DNA from: an uncultured Flavobacteriaceae bacterium
GTDB lineage: Bacteria > Bacteroidota > Bacteroidia > Flavobacteriales > Flavobacteriaceae
Direction: 5' to 3'
NCBI GenBank assembly: GCA_943789455.1
Contig: CALSUE010000002.1
Location: 60,755-124,754 of the forward strand
Length of the DNA: 64,000 nucleotides
Under the pieces are notes generated by a model that was given only the letters and a program-made list of their open reading frames with translations, was not told the DNA's origin and made no database searches. The translations under genes and the position numbers were made by a program. Positions 45,093 to 54,738 of this stretch are shown here, in pieces. Each line of letters opens with the position of its first letter. Position 1 is the first letter of the stretch.

Positions 45093-45100
45093 CAAATATA
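45093..45100 (-). promoter_or_regulatory. -7 box of the SCO gene
   Basis: TATATTTG on the minus strand, 16 nt upstream of the ATG at 45076. It supports the shorter start of the SCO protein. Confidence 0.5.
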
Positions 45101-45173
45101 ATACACAACAACAATTTAATGTCTAATACCCTATAAATGTTTGTTAAATTAAAATAGCATCTTAAAACAATTT

Positions 45174-45203
45174 TTTGCACCTCTAATGAAAAGTGTACAT
45201 TTG
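45174..45203 (+). promoter_or_regulatory. Promoter of rseP
   Basis: TTTG (45174-45177), an 18-nt spacer and TACATTTG (45196-45203): the best match to the Bacteroidota consensus in the window. The expected leader is about 20-25 nt. Confidence 0.75.
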
Positions 45204-45232
45204 TGCCTTTAAAAACTGAAGACCTAAACTAG

Positions 45233-46579
45233 ATGGAAATATTAATAAAAGCTTCACAATTTATATTAAGCTTATCGTTGTTAATTGTATTGCATGAATT
45301 AGGGCATTTTATCCCTGCTAAATTATTCAAAACAAGAGTAGAAAAATTTTATTTATTTTTTGATTATAAATTTTCTATTTTCAAAAAGAAGATAGGAGAA
45401 ACTGTTTATGGTATCGGATGGATTCCTTTAGGAGGATATGTGAAAATATCTGGAATGATTGATGAAAGTATGGATACCGAACAACTCCAAGAAGAACCAA
45501 AGCCTTGGGAGTTTAGATCCAAACCAGCCTGGCAACGCTTAATTATTATGTTAGGTGGAGTTTTTGTTAATTTCATCTTAGGTATTTTTATATATATCAT
45601 GTTAATGTACTCCTATGGTGAAAAATATCTTCCAAATGAAAATGTTGCTAACGGTGTATGGGTTCAAGACTCATTGGCGGTTAGTTTAGGCTTGCAAAAT
45701 GGAGACAAAATTTTAAGTGTTGATGGTCAAGAAATAAAAAAGTTCTCAAACATTACCATTGAATTTATTAATGGTAATAATTATACTGTAGAAAGAAATG
45801 GTCTTATTATAAAAAAGGAACTACCTGTAGACTTTATTGATAAATTAATTAGTAGGGGTAAAAATGCAGGAATGATTGTAAGGCCTAGAAGCCCTTTTAT
45901 GTTTGCTGAATTTCAAGAAAACTCTCTAAATGCGAACTCAGAGTTAAAAGATAAAGATATTGTTATAGCTATTAACGGTCAGTCCTTAAAATACCAAGAT
46001 GAAGTTGAGAGCCTACTGAATGAAAACAAAGGGAAAGAGATTTCGATGACTGTGAAGAGAGGTGAAGAAAATAAAACATTTAATGTAGTAGTAAATGATA
46101 ATGGAAAGTTGGGGGTAGTGATTTATGGCATGACTTTTTCTGACTTAGAAAAATTAGGGTACTATGATTTGGCTGATATCAACTATTCTTTCGCTGATGC
46201 AATTCCGGCGGGTATTAATAAATCATACGAGACCCTTACCAATTATGTAAAACAGCTCAAGAAAATCTTTAATCCTAGTACAGGAGCATATAAAGGGCTG
46301 GGTGGATTTATTTCTATTGGAAGTATTTTCCCTTCTACATGGAGCGCTGAAAGTTTTTGGAATATTACTGCTTTTCTTTCTATCATGTTAGGTTTTATGA
46401 ATCTATTACCAATTCCTGCACTAGATGGAGGCCATGTAGTGTTTACTTTATGGGAAATGATTACAGGGAAAAAACCAAGTGATAAATTTTTAGAATATGC
46501 TCAAGTAACTGGTTTTATTTTATTAATTACTTTATTACTGTTTGCAAATGGAAATGATATCTTTAGACTTTTTCAATAA
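45233..46579 (+). CDS. rseP: RIP metalloprotease RseP (site-2 protease)
   Basis: A 448-residue M50 membrane protease. The zinc motif HELGH is at residues 21-25 in the first helix, and the third ligand is in LPIPALDGGH near residue 395. Two PDZ-like segments lie between (VWVQDSLAVSLGLQNGDKILSVDGQ; KDKDIVIAINGQSL). It performs intramembrane cleavage, for example of anti-sigma factors and signal-peptide remnants. It is divergent from the SCO gene and is followed by a terminator. Confidence 0.95.
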   Translation: MEILIKASQFILSLSLLIVLHELGHFIPAKLFKTRVEKFYLFFDYKFSIFKKKIGETVYGIGWIPLGGYVKISGMIDESMDTEQLQEEPKPWEFRSKPAWQRLIIMLGGVFVNFILGIFIYIMLMYSYGEKYLPNENVANGVWVQDSLAVSLGLQNGDKILSVDGQEIKKFSNITIEFINGNNYTVERNGLIIKKELPVDFIDKLISRGKNAGMIVRPRSPFMFAEFQENSLNANSELKDKDIVIAINGQSLKYQDEVESLLNENKGKEISMTVKRGEENKTFNVVVNDNGKLGVVIYGMTFSDLEKLGYYDLADINYSFADAIPAGINKSYETLTNYVKQLKKIFNPSTGAYKGLGGFISIGSIFPSTWSAESFWNITAFLSIMLGFMNLLPIPALDGGHVVFTLWEMITGKKPSDKFLEYAQVTGFILLITLLLFANGNDIFRLFQ

Positions 46580-46590
46580 AAACTTAAATA

Positions 46591-46619
46591 TAAAAACCAG
46601 CTTTTAGCTGGCTTTTATA
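46591..46619 (+). terminator. Terminator after rseP
   Basis: CCAGCT and AGCTGG form a 6-bp stem with a 3-nt loop, flanked by A and T tracts that extend it imperfectly. Confidence 0.65.
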
Positions 46620-46664
46620 TTCTTCTGTTTCTCCCTCTGAAAATTGAAAGACAAGAGACCTTTT

Positions 46665-48476
46665 TTAAAATGCATAGCGTAAGCCAAGTAAAATATTACT
46701 TGGAGGCATTGGAACAAATCCAGATTCTATATACTCAGCGTTAAAAATATTATTAGCAGTTAAGGTAAACGTAAACTTATTAATATCTACAAGTAAAGAA
46801 GCATCCCATACATTATAGTTTGTCCCTACTGTTCTTTCTGCGTGTTTATAAATAATATTTTGACGCACATTGTTAAACAATTGAGATGTAAAACGAGAAA
46901 CAAATTGATGTTTTAAAGTATTTAAAGAATAACGAGACAAATCATTATTTTGATCTAAAATATCATCATTTAAATAGGTGTAACCAAACGTTATCACTTG
47001 ATTGTAGTTGTTCATTTTAAAGTTATAGGCACTTTCAAACTCAATTCCTTGAGTACTTACTTCGGCAATATTAGCTGCTGTAAAAATACTAGCTTCAGTA
47101 TTTGGTCTTACATAATCTATTAAATCTTCTGAATCTCTGTTAAAGATAGCTAAAGATCCTGAAAATTTATCATCACTATACTTTACTCCTATTTCTTGAG
47201 CAAGTGCTTTTTCTGATTCTAAGTTTGGATTTCCTGAAGTTGCAGGGTCACTGTAATATAAATCGGTAAAAGTTGGTGCTCTAAAGGTGAACCCAACATT
47301 TCCGTATAATCTTACTTTGTCAGTAATTTGAACACCAAGATCTAAACCTGGAAAAGCATTAAATTTAAAATCTGAAAAATACGTTGCAGCTATACCTGGA
47401 GTAATATCAAAAGAACCCAATTTAAAGCGGTGCTCTATGAATAAGTTTGCCATAGTTCTAGCTCTAGCTCCTAAATTATTACTTTGTATGGAAAATCTTG
47501 AAAGATCTACTCCAAAACCAGTAATTCCAAGATCTGATGTATAAGAAGCGTTCGTTTCAACCCCTATTTTATTTGTAATATGGAAGTTTCTATAAAACCC
47601 TGGATCATCTCTTCTTAAAAGGAACATGTCTTGTCCTCTTCTCCAATAGATTCTCGGTGTTACTTTAAATTTATTGGATTTAAAAGTGGTAGAAACTCCT
47701 AGTAAACTATTTTGGGTTTCCTCATACTCGTTAAAAGTTGCATTAGTTGTGTAAAAGTTTTCTGCTCCAAACTTCTTATCAAAAAAAGTAGCAATAACTT
47801 CTATGGGTTGCTTCTTTTTATTAAATATTCCCTTTAAAAAATAATTTTGATTGTTATAATCAGAATTATTACGATATCCGTTAGATGAAAGCACACCAAG
47901 ATGAGCGATAATTGATGTGTTTTCAGTCTCTTTTCCTAAAGTTACAGAACCGTTTGATTGTCCAAAAGATCCAGCTTCTAGGTTTATAGAAACTTTACTT
48001 TTTAATCTCTTTTTAGTTACGATATTAATGGCTCCAGTAAATGCATTTTGTCCAAAAATTCTTGCCGCAGGTCCTTTAATAATTTCAATTCTTTCAATTA
48101 CTTCAATTGGCAAAGCTGCATTCATGGTGTGATGCCCAGTTTGTGCATCGTCCATTTTAATTCCATCGATGAGTAGTAAAGTTTGATCAAATCCTCCTCC
48201 TCTTATGTACAAGTCAGATTGTCCTCCTCCGGTGCCTCTTCTTCTAATATCTACTCCTGTAACTTGTTGCAATAAATCTGCAACATTAGTTGCTGCACTA
48301 TTTTTAATGTCTTTGGCAGTTATAATAGTTATCGTACGAGAATTTTTCTTGAATGGTAAACTAATTCTGGAGGAGTTAATTACAATAGAATCTAATTCTT
48401 GAACTTTCTCTTGTGAAAAAGATTGTATTGTAATACATAAAACTAAAATAAAATTAATCTTCTTACTTAAACTCAT
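46665..48476 (-). CDS. TonB-dependent outer-membrane receptor
   Basis: 603 residues from ATG 48476 (the frame runs on to 48542, but the signal peptide MSLSKKINFILVLCITIQSFSQ starts here). The plug domain has ITIITAKDIKNSAATNVADLL, IRGGGFDQTLLLIDGI, and VIERIEIIKGPAARIFGQNAFTGAINIVTKK. The barrel ends with the aromatic LLGLRYAF. The N-terminal TonB box is around QELDSIVINSSR. No carboxypeptidase-like extension or SusD partner is present, so it is the small BtuB/siderophore-receptor type. The substrate is unknown; proximity to feoAB hints at iron, and no cobalamin riboswitch was seen upstream. Confidence 0.92.
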   Translation of the reverse strand: MSLSKKINFILVLCITIQSFSQEKVQELDSIVINSSRISLPFKKNSRTITIITAKDIKNSAATNVADLLQQVTGVDIRRRGTGGGQSDLYIRGGGFDQTLLLIDGIKMDDAQTGHHTMNAALPIEVIERIEIIKGPAARIFGQNAFTGAINIVTKKRLKSKVSINLEAGSFGQSNGSVTLGKETENTSIIAHLGVLSSNGYRNNSDYNNQNYFLKGIFNKKKQPIEVIATFFDKKFGAENFYTTNATFNEYEETQNSLLGVSTTFKSNKFKVTPRIYWRRGQDMFLLRRDDPGFYRNFHITNKIGVETNASYTSDLGITGFGVDLSRFSIQSNNLGARARTMANLFIEHRFKLGSFDITPGIAATYFSDFKFNAFPGLDLGVQITDKVRLYGNVGFTFRAPTFTDLYYSDPATSGNPNLESEKALAQEIGVKYSDDKFSGSLAIFNRDSEDLIDYVRPNTEASIFTAANIAEVSTQGIEFESAYNFKMNNYNQVITFGYTYLNDDILDQNNDLSRYSLNTLKHQFVSRFTSQLFNNVRQNIIYKHAERTVGTNYNVWDASLLVDINKFTFTLTANNIFNAEYIESGFVPMPPSNILLGLRYAF

Positions 48477-48584
48477 GGTTGTTAATTTAAGCTTACAAAT
48501 ATATAGAAACCTAAAAGATAATACGATACAATATAATAGCATTAGTTCAATAAAAATACCTCAGAGAATTGATATCTTTACAAC

Positions 48585-48953
48585 ATGAAAATAATACAAA
48601 ACAATGCTACAAGTTTAAAAGATAAGTGGGATTATTTGGTTAAAAAATTAACTCAACAATTTTCTGAGGGAGATGTTTTAAATCTTGACGGCATCATCTA
48701 TTTAATTGGTGTTCAAGAATTAGGGCAAGGAAAAAGGCAATTCAAGAAAGATGAAAAAGTGAACCTAATGCACATTGCAATTTGCAAATTACTAGAGCCC
48801 TATGGATATTATGAATTCGATTTTTTTGATAAAGATGGTTGGCCTCATTATAGAATACTCACAGATTTACCAAACTTAAAGCCAGGTGAACAAACCGTTT
48901 TAATGAAAGAAGCTGTAATAAATTATTTTGAAGCTGTAGGTTTTTTTAAGTAA
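48585..48953 (+). CDS. Conserved hypothetical protein (122 aa)
   Basis: A 122-residue cytosolic protein without signal or membrane segments. It has DVLNLDGIIYLIGVQELGQGKRQFKKDEKVNLMHIAICKLL, then FFDKDGWPHYRILTDLP. I recall similar proteins across Bacteroidota but no assigned function. A near-consensus -7 box (TATCTTTA, about 48569) lies 9 nt upstream. It is convergent with the SDR gene, overlapping by 8 nt, and divergent from the TonB receptor. Confidence 0.75.
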   Translation: MKIIQNNATSLKDKWDYLVKKLTQQFSEGDVLNLDGIIYLIGVQELGQGKRQFKKDEKVNLMHIAICKLLEPYGYYEFDFFDKDGWPHYRILTDLPNLKPGEQTVLMKEAVINYFEAVGFFK

Positions 48954-49740
48954 CACTAAGTTTTCTTATCATAACGGAGAACACCTTTGGAAACCATCTT
49001 TTTACATAGACTCCTAATTTTTCTTTAAATCCAGCAATATAGGCTTCTTCCTTTTTGTTGTGGATTGCTTTAGCCATTAATTTTGCAAACCGCTCTGGTA
49101 AAATACCATTAGCTGTAGCCGTATCCATTTTTTGCTGTGCGGTACCATCACCTGTTAAAGCGTTCATAGAAATATTTGTTGAAACAAAACCTGGGCAGAT
49201 TAATGTTACTGCTATATTAGCATCATAAACCTCTGCTCGTAAGCTATCAAAGAACCCATGCAAAGCATGCTTTGATGCTGCATAACTAGATCTTAAAGGT
49301 GTTCCTATTAAACCAACAATACTTGTGGTTACAACGATCTGTCCTTGTTGATTTTCTAAAAAATAAGGCAATACAGCTTTTGTTAACGCTACTGTTCCTG
49401 TATAATTAACTTCCATAATTTTTTGATCAATAGTGACTAAAGTATCTTTTGCCAATGATCGCTGACTAATACCGCCATTATTTACAAGAATGTCAATTCG
49501 GCCATATATCTGCATTGCTTTTGCTGCTATCTGAACAAATGATGAATGAAGTGCTAAATCTAGTGGTAAAACCCAAACATTATTTGGGTTTTTACAGCTT
49601 GTTTTCACAGTTTCTAAAAATGCTTTATTTCTAGCTGAAATAATTAGTAAAGCATCTTGGTTTGATAACTCTAGCGCTAGAGCTCTTCCAATTCCTGAGG
49701 AGGCCCCTGTAATCCAAACAACTTTATTTTGAAAATTCAT
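48946..49740 (-). CDS. Short-chain dehydrogenase/reductase (SDR)
   Basis: 264 residues. A Rossmann fold with the cofactor motif GASSGIGRAL (residues 12-21), the NNGG motif (LVNNGGISQRS), catalytic Ser in VTTSIVGLIG, and the YxxxK pair in SYAASKHAL. It is a classical SDR with NAD(P) preference not resolved here. It resembles the DHRS7-like subgroup; the substrate is unknown. Confidence 0.92.
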   Translation of the reverse strand: MNFQNKVVWITGASSGIGRALALELSNQDALLIISARNKAFLETVKTSCKNPNNVWVLPLDLALHSSFVQIAAKAMQIYGRIDILVNNGGISQRSLAKDTLVTIDQKIMEVNYTGTVALTKAVLPYFLENQQGQIVVTTSIVGLIGTPLRSSYAASKHALHGFFDSLRAEVYDANIAVTLICPGFVSTNISMNALTGDGTAQQKMDTATANGILPERFAKLMAKAIHNKKEEAYIAGFKEKLGVYVKRWFPKVFSVMIRKLSVT

Positions 49741-49829
49741 ATCTAATTTATTTAGGTCTAAAGTACAGAATTAAAGGAAGAAACTGTAATTTTGGATTTG
49801 TTAAAAAATTTGAATTAAATCTGTTTATT

Positions 49830-51173
49830 ATGAAAAAAATTATTGTTTTATTTTTGTTGATAAGCTCACTATCGTACTCCCAATTTAATATAAAAGGAAC
49901 AATGAGCCCAACAGAAAATTCTTCCTGGGTACTACTGTATAAAATTGAAGGCACAAAACAAATTTTTGTAAAAAACACACAAGTAAAAAAAGAAGCTGAA
50001 AAAGGTTTTTTTGAATTTTCATTACCAAATGAGGCTAAGCCTGGGGCTTACCGCATTAAATACAGTATGAAAAGAAATGGATTCATAGACTTTTTCTTTA
50101 ATAAAGAAGATATCATATTTGAATTCAACCCAAATGATTCAGAAAACACAGTTATTTTTAAAGAATCAATAGAAAATCAACTTTATTCCTCTTTTACTAA
50201 AAAAATATACAACGCACAATTTACCTTAGATTCTTTACAAAGTGAATATTTTAGAAATCCCTCTACATTAATTAAAGAAGCTTACAAGAAGAGTTTGGCA
50301 AAAGTCAAAAAGGTAGAAAAAGACTATATCATTAACTCTAAAGGGAAACTAGTGAATCATTTTATAAAGGCTTCACTACGATATAATTCTCCTGAGATTT
50401 TTGAGAGGCCCTTAAATTACATCAACAGTTCAATTGCTCATTTTTTTGATTATGTAGACTTTTCAAATAAAACACTTAATAATTCTACTTTTCTATTTGA
50501 TAAAATTTTAGAATATGTATTGACCCTTAACTTTGCTGTAGACCCTTTGCAAAAAGAGGAAACCTACAAGAATTCATGCAAAGTAGCCATTTCAAAAGCA
50601 AAATCTATTTCTTTTAAAGCCGATGTAATAAATTATCTTATTTCAAGATTTTCTGAAATTAAAAATGCAACCTTAGTAGACCATTTGTTTGCTAATTATT
50701 TCGATAAACTTCCAAAAGAAAATCAAAATATTAGATTCAAAAATAAAATATTAGGGCAATTAAGAATTGCTATTGGTCGAGTTGCTCCTGAGATTACATG
50801 GTATGAAAACGGTAAAGAGTTAAGGCTATCCTCGCTCAAAAATGGATTGAATTATTTACTTATTTTTTACAGTACAGGATGTTCCCATTGCTTGAGAGAA
50901 GTTCCAGAAATTTTCGAATATATGAAAGGAAAAACGAATACAGAAGTCATCGCTTTTGCAATGGAAACCTCAGATGGTGTATGGTCAAATTATCGACTTA
51001 AAATGCCAGGATGGCATCATGTTTTGGGATTAGGGAAGTGGGAAAACCCAACTGCAAAAACATATCAAATTAATTCTACTCCAAGTTATTTTATATTAGG
51101 AATGGATAAGCAGATTATTTCTATTCCAAGAACTATAGATGATTTAAAATTTATTCTAGATGAATTAAATTAA
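49830..51173 (+). CDS. TlpA-like thiol-disulfide oxidoreductase with long N-terminal region
   Basis: 447 residues with a signal peptide (MKKIIVLFLLISSLSYSQ). Residues about 19-120 look like the DUF4369-type beta domain (FNIKGTMSPTENSSWVLLYKIEG). A helical middle follows, and from about residue 330 a thioredoxin fold with the active site GCSHC (Cys351, Cys354) in LIFYSTGCSHCLREVPEIF, and the cis-Pro in INSTPSYFIL. It is probably a periplasmic redox protein anchored near the envelope. It is convergent with the YraN gene (4-nt overlap). Confidence 0.9.
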   Translation: MKKIIVLFLLISSLSYSQFNIKGTMSPTENSSWVLLYKIEGTKQIFVKNTQVKKEAEKGFFEFSLPNEAKPGAYRIKYSMKRNGFIDFFFNKEDIIFEFNPNDSENTVIFKESIENQLYSSFTKKIYNAQFTLDSLQSEYFRNPSTLIKEAYKKSLAKVKKVEKDYIINSKGKLVNHFIKASLRYNSPEIFERPLNYINSSIAHFFDYVDFSNKTLNNSTFLFDKILEYVLTLNFAVDPLQKEETYKNSCKVAISKAKSISFKADVINYLISRFSEIKNATLVDHLFANYFDKLPKENQNIRFKNKILGQLRIAIGRVAPEITWYENGKELRLSSLKNGLNYLLIFYSTGCSHCLREVPEIFEYMKGKTNTEVIAFAMETSDGVWSNYRLKMPGWHHVLGLGKWENPTAKTYQINSTPSYFILGMDKQIISIPRTIDDLKFILDELN

Positions 51174-51529
51174 AAATATAAAAAAGCATCTTTAAAGTGT
51201 TGAATATCAAAACTTGATTTATCTTTAGTAATAGCGACAATATCAAACCTAAGCTCAATATCTAAATCTTTATTCAAAATATATTCATTCATTGCTGATA
51301 CCATTAACTTAATTTTTTTTGGGGTTACAAAATCTTGTGGATTCCCAAAGTCATTAGTAGACCTAGTTTTCACTTCAACAGAAATAAGTATCTTATCTTT
51401 AGTAGCTATTATATCTATCTCTGCTTTCTGAAACCTCCAGTTTCTTTCTACAATTTTATACCCTTTATTAATTAAATAATTTACGGCTAATTGTTCTCCT
51501 TTATTTCCTAATTCATAATGTTCTGCCAT
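51170..51529 (-). CDS. YraN/UPF0102 family endonuclease-like protein
   Basis: 119 residues from ATG 51529 (MAEHYELGNKGEQLAVNYLINKGY); the longer frame to 51550 is not needed. The PD-(D/E)XK pattern is visible: Glu and Asp in KAEIDIIATKDK, then E-x-K in ISVEVKTRS, followed by the family motif FGNPQDFVTPKK. UPF0102 proteins are predicted nucleases related to Holliday-junction resolvases; their role is uncertain. Confidence 0.93.
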   Translation of the reverse strand: MAEHYELGNKGEQLAVNYLINKGYKIVERNWRFQKAEIDIIATKDKILISVEVKTRSTNDFGNPQDFVTPKKIKLMVSAMNEYILNKDLDIELRFDIVAITKDKSSFDIQHFKDAFLYF

Positions 51530-51581
51530 TTTACTAAAATACAAAAGCATTATTTACTTAATTTTGTAAAAACACAATATA

Positions 51582-52268
51582 ATGTCTCAAACAGCTTTAA
51601 TTTCTTTTTTTCAATATGCCGGAATAAAAAATAAATGGTATGCTTTCACGAGAATGGGACGATCTCCAATTTTACAAAAAAAAATAAATGGCCTTACTTT
51701 CTTTAAACCACTTGGAACTGGAAGTGGAAATGGCTTTTCTATAAAGCCAGATTTTTCAACATTTGGATTCGTGGCTGTTTTTAAATCTGAAGAATTAGCG
51801 AAAGAATTTTTAGGAACTGATGTGGTAAAAGAATATACTAAAACAGCTGTAAGTTATAGTCATATCTTAATGCACACAGTAAAAAGTCATGGAGAATGGA
51901 GTAAGCTCAACCCGTTTGAAAGTTCTGTTGAATATGATAAAACAAAACCATTAGCTGTGATTACAAGAGCAACAATTAAACCTAAGTTGGCATACCAATT
52001 CTGGAAAAATGTTCCTGCTGTTTCTAAATCGATGGACAAGTATGATGAGTTAGTTTTTTCTAAAGGGATTGGAGAATTTCCGCTATTAATGCAGGCAACC
52101 TTTTCTCTTTGGAGTAGTGCAGAAGCCATGATGAATTATGCTTATAAAAACCCAAAGCATGCAGAAATGGTTAAAAAAACAAGAGAATTAAACTGGTATT
52201 CTGAAGAGTTATTTGCTCGCTTTCAGCCTTTCTATCAGGAAGGAAGTTTAATTCCTAGAATTCTTTAA
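51582..52268 (+). CDS. Spheroidene monooxygenase (CrtA)-like protein
   Basis: 228 residues, matching the CrtA-like family: WYAFTRMGRSPILQKKINGLTFFKPLGTGSG, then FGFVAVFKSEELAKEF, and the end RELNWYSEELFARFQPF. In phototrophs CrtA is a heme-containing enzyme oxidising spheroidene. In non-photosynthetic flavobacteria the homolog has no proven substrate, and no carotenoid genes are nearby. It ends inside the 3' end of the AGCS transporter gene (21-nt convergent overlap). Confidence 0.82.
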   Translation: MSQTALISFFQYAGIKNKWYAFTRMGRSPILQKKINGLTFFKPLGTGSGNGFSIKPDFSTFGFVAVFKSEELAKEFLGTDVVKEYTKTAVSYSHILMHTVKSHGEWSKLNPFESSVEYDKTKPLAVITRATIKPKLAYQFWKNVPAVSKSMDKYDELVFSKGIGEFPLLMQATFSLWSSAEAMMNYAYKNPKHAEMVKKTRELNWYSEELFARFQPFYQEGSLIPRIL

Positions 52269-53627
52269 TTTATTACTGTAACTCTTAGCTTCTTTCATCA
52301 CTTTTGGCGCCAGAATAATAGTAGCCAACATGGTTGGAATTGCCATCAAGGCAAAAGCACTATCTATTAAATTAATCATGGTATCTAAGCTAGCAGTTGC
52401 CCCAATCAGAATACTTCCAATAAATAAATAATTATATACATGTTTGTATTTTGCACCCACTAAAAAAGAAAGAGATTTAGTCCCGTAATATGAGTATGAA
52501 AATAATGAGGAAATACTAAATATTGCAACACAAACCATCAATAAATATTTTCCAATTCCAGGCATTGCATTTCCAAAAGCTGTTGCGGTTAAAGTCACAC
52601 CATTGGTGTCGGTTGTTTGCCATACTTCCGTGACTAAAATAGCTAATGCGGTTAACGTACACACAATAATGGTATCTATAAATGGGCCTAACATAGCAAC
52701 TAAACCCTCTCTTACAGGTTCGTCAGTTTTTGCAGCTCCATGTGCCATCGGAGCAGTTCCAACTCCGGCTTCATTAGAAAATGCTCCGCGCTTTATTCCT
52801 AAAATAATTAAAGCCCCTACTACACCTCCAAAAAAAGATTCTTCATTAATAAAGTCTGCTGAAAAAGCATCTGTGAAAATCATCATAAAGTATTTAGGAA
52901 CTACCTCAATATTTACAATTAAAATAATAACTACCAAAATAAAATAAAGCAATACCATAGAAGGCACTAACCTTGCCGTAACCTTACCTATCCTTTTTAA
53001 CCCCCCAAGAACAACTATAGATGTGATAATAACAAGAATAACTCCAATACCTAAATTTGTGTAATTAGTTACTTCTACTCCATTAGGTTTTAATAATATA
53101 TCGTTAACTGCTTGTGTTAATTGATTTACATTAAATACTGGCAGTGCACCAATCATAGCACATGCACTAAAAAAAATTGCCAATGGTTTCCATTTTTTCC
53201 CCAGACCTTCTGTGATAAAATACATAGGACCACCTTGTAATACTCCATGACTATCTTTTCCCCTAAACATGATGGCTAAAGAGGAAGTGAAAAACTTTGT
53301 AGACATCCCTACTATAGCACTTATCCACATCCAAAAAATTGCTCCTGGACCTCCCATAGCTATTGCCACAGCAACTCCAGAAATATTGCCCATCCCAACA
53401 GTTGCTGAAAGTGCTGTTGTTAATGCTTGAAAATGACTTATTTGCCCAGGATCATTTGGGTCATCATATTTACCACGCAATACTTGGATGGCATGACCGA
53501 AATACCTGAAAGGTAAAAACCTAGAAAGTATGAGGAGGTAAATCCCTCCACCAATTAATAATAATAATAATGGATACCCCCATATAAAAGAGGCAAAGAA
53601 AGCAATACTATCTTCTATAGATTTCAT
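52248..53627 (-). CDS. Alanine/glycine:cation symporter (AGCS family)
   Basis: 459 residues with about eleven membrane helices. The signature near residue 75 is ATVGMGNISGVAVAIAMGGPGAIFWMW, and GAFSNEAGVGTAPMAHGAA is the second AGCS block. Members import alanine or glycine with sodium or protons. It overlaps the LD-carboxypeptidase stop by 4 nt, suggesting co-transcription; peptidoglycan recycling and D-/L-alanine uptake would fit together, but that is inference. Confidence 0.95.
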   Translation of the reverse strand: MKSIEDSIAFFASFIWGYPLLLLLIGGGIYLLILSRFLPFRYFGHAIQVLRGKYDDPNDPGQISHFQALTTALSATVGMGNISGVAVAIAMGGPGAIFWMWISAIVGMSTKFFTSSLAIMFRGKDSHGVLQGGPMYFITEGLGKKWKPLAIFFSACAMIGALPVFNVNQLTQAVNDILLKPNGVEVTNYTNLGIGVILVIITSIVVLGGLKRIGKVTARLVPSMVLLYFILVVIILIVNIEVVPKYFMMIFTDAFSADFINEESFFGGVVGALIILGIKRGAFSNEAGVGTAPMAHGAAKTDEPVREGLVAMLGPFIDTIIVCTLTALAILVTEVWQTTDTNGVTLTATAFGNAMPGIGKYLLMVCVAIFSISSLFSYSYYGTKSLSFLVGAKYKHVYNYLFIGSILIGATASLDTMINLIDSAFALMAIPTMLATIILAPKVMKEAKSYSNKLKNSRN

Positions 53628-54634
53628 TTAAATATAATTTCTGAGGTAGTTGATGTAATATTCATTTTAATTTTTTCACCAAAAACTAGAGCTCTATTAT
53701 CTGGTTCATGTCCCGCAGGAAAATTAAATAAAACAGGAAAATCAAACTCTTCAATAACATCTAAGATAAGCTGTTCAATAGAACTTCCCCAGGCTGTTGT
53801 GTTCTTTTTAATATTGCTCATATCACCTACAATAAGCCCTTTACAATTATCAAAATATCCCGCTCTTTTTAAACTTTGTAGCATTCTGTCAATATGATAT
53901 TTATATTCGCCTATTTCTTCAATAAATAAAATATTCCCAGCAGTATTTAACTGACTTTCACTTCCTAACATACTTTGTAAAATACTAAGATTTCCTCCAA
54001 CTAAAACCCCTTCTGTTACCCCTTCTTTATTATATTTAGAAGAATTTATTTTATACGTCAACGCTTCTCCAAATAAAGCCATTCTAAGGGTTTCAATACT
54101 GTGTTTCGTTTTTTCTGAATCAAACAATAAACTTGTTCCCATCATAGCGTGTAGGGTTTGAATTCCGAGATTATGAATATGGCTATGAAAAGCAGTTATG
54201 TCTGAATACCCAACAACCCATTTTGGGGTTCTTTTAAATTTGTCATAAACTAAATTATCTAAAATACGCCCACTACCATAGCCCCCTCTTGCGCACCAAA
54301 TTGCCTTAATACTGGGGTTGTCCAACGCATTTTGAAAATCACTAGTACGTTCTTCATCTGTGCCTGAAAAATGATTGTTTTGGTTAAAAACATGGTCGCC
54401 AATGATAACTTTTAAACCCCAACTTTCTGCAAGTTCTTTAGCTTCATTGATAATATTTTCTCTTTTAATAAGAATTCCTGCTGGAGCTATTATAGCAATA
54501 CTATCTCCAGCAACAAGATACTTTGGTTGAACTAATTTCATACGTTTTGAAATTGAATCATTCTTTGTTTGTCCAAAAGACAAAAAAGAAATAAAGAATA
54601 AAACTACGAATACAGATTTAATTCGTCTCTTCAT
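53624..54634 (-). CDS. LD-carboxypeptidase (peptidase S66)
   Basis: 336 residues from ATG 54634, beginning with a signal peptide (IKSVFVVLFFISFLSFGQ). The S66 fold shows DSIAIIAPAG, the nucleophilic Ser in CARGGYGSGRILD, the Glu in FIEEIGEYKYHIDRML, and the His in FPAGHEPDNRALVFG. It removes the terminal D-residue from tetrapeptide stems of peptidoglycan. Having a signal peptide makes it periplasmic, unlike E. coli LdcA. The frame continues to 54667, but the signal peptide fits ATG 54634. Confidence 0.93.
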   Translation of the reverse strand: MKRRIKSVFVVLFFISFLSFGQTKNDSISKRMKLVQPKYLVAGDSIAIIAPAGILIKRENIINEAKELAESWGLKVIIGDHVFNQNNHFSGTDEERTSDFQNALDNPSIKAIWCARGGYGSGRILDNLVYDKFKRTPKWVVGYSDITAFHSHIHNLGIQTLHAMMGTSLLFDSEKTKHSIETLRMALFGEALTYKINSSKYNKEGVTEGVLVGGNLSILQSMLGSESQLNTAGNILFIEEIGEYKYHIDRMLQSLKRAGYFDNCKGLIVGDMSNIKKNTTAWGSSIEQLILDVIEEFDFPVLFNFPAGHEPDNRALVFGEKIKMNITSTTSEIIFK

Positions 54635-54701
54635 AAAAATGATTTTTGTAAATGTATCTAAATTCATTGGGCTTTCAAAAATATGTTCAACTTGCTTTTT
54701 G

Positions 54702-54709
54702 TACTTTTG
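54702..54709 (+). promoter_or_regulatory. -7 box of metG
   Basis: TACTTTTG matches TAnnTTTG, 29 nt before the metG ATG. No convincing -33 at the usual spacing. Confidence 0.4.
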
Positions 54710-54738
54710 TTAACCAAAATTAGTTCAAAAGAATATTT

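Noticed and set aside
48477..48584. Cobalamin riboswitch in front of the TonB-dependent receptor
   Set aside because: The gap is too short and shows no B12-box-like conserved sequence.
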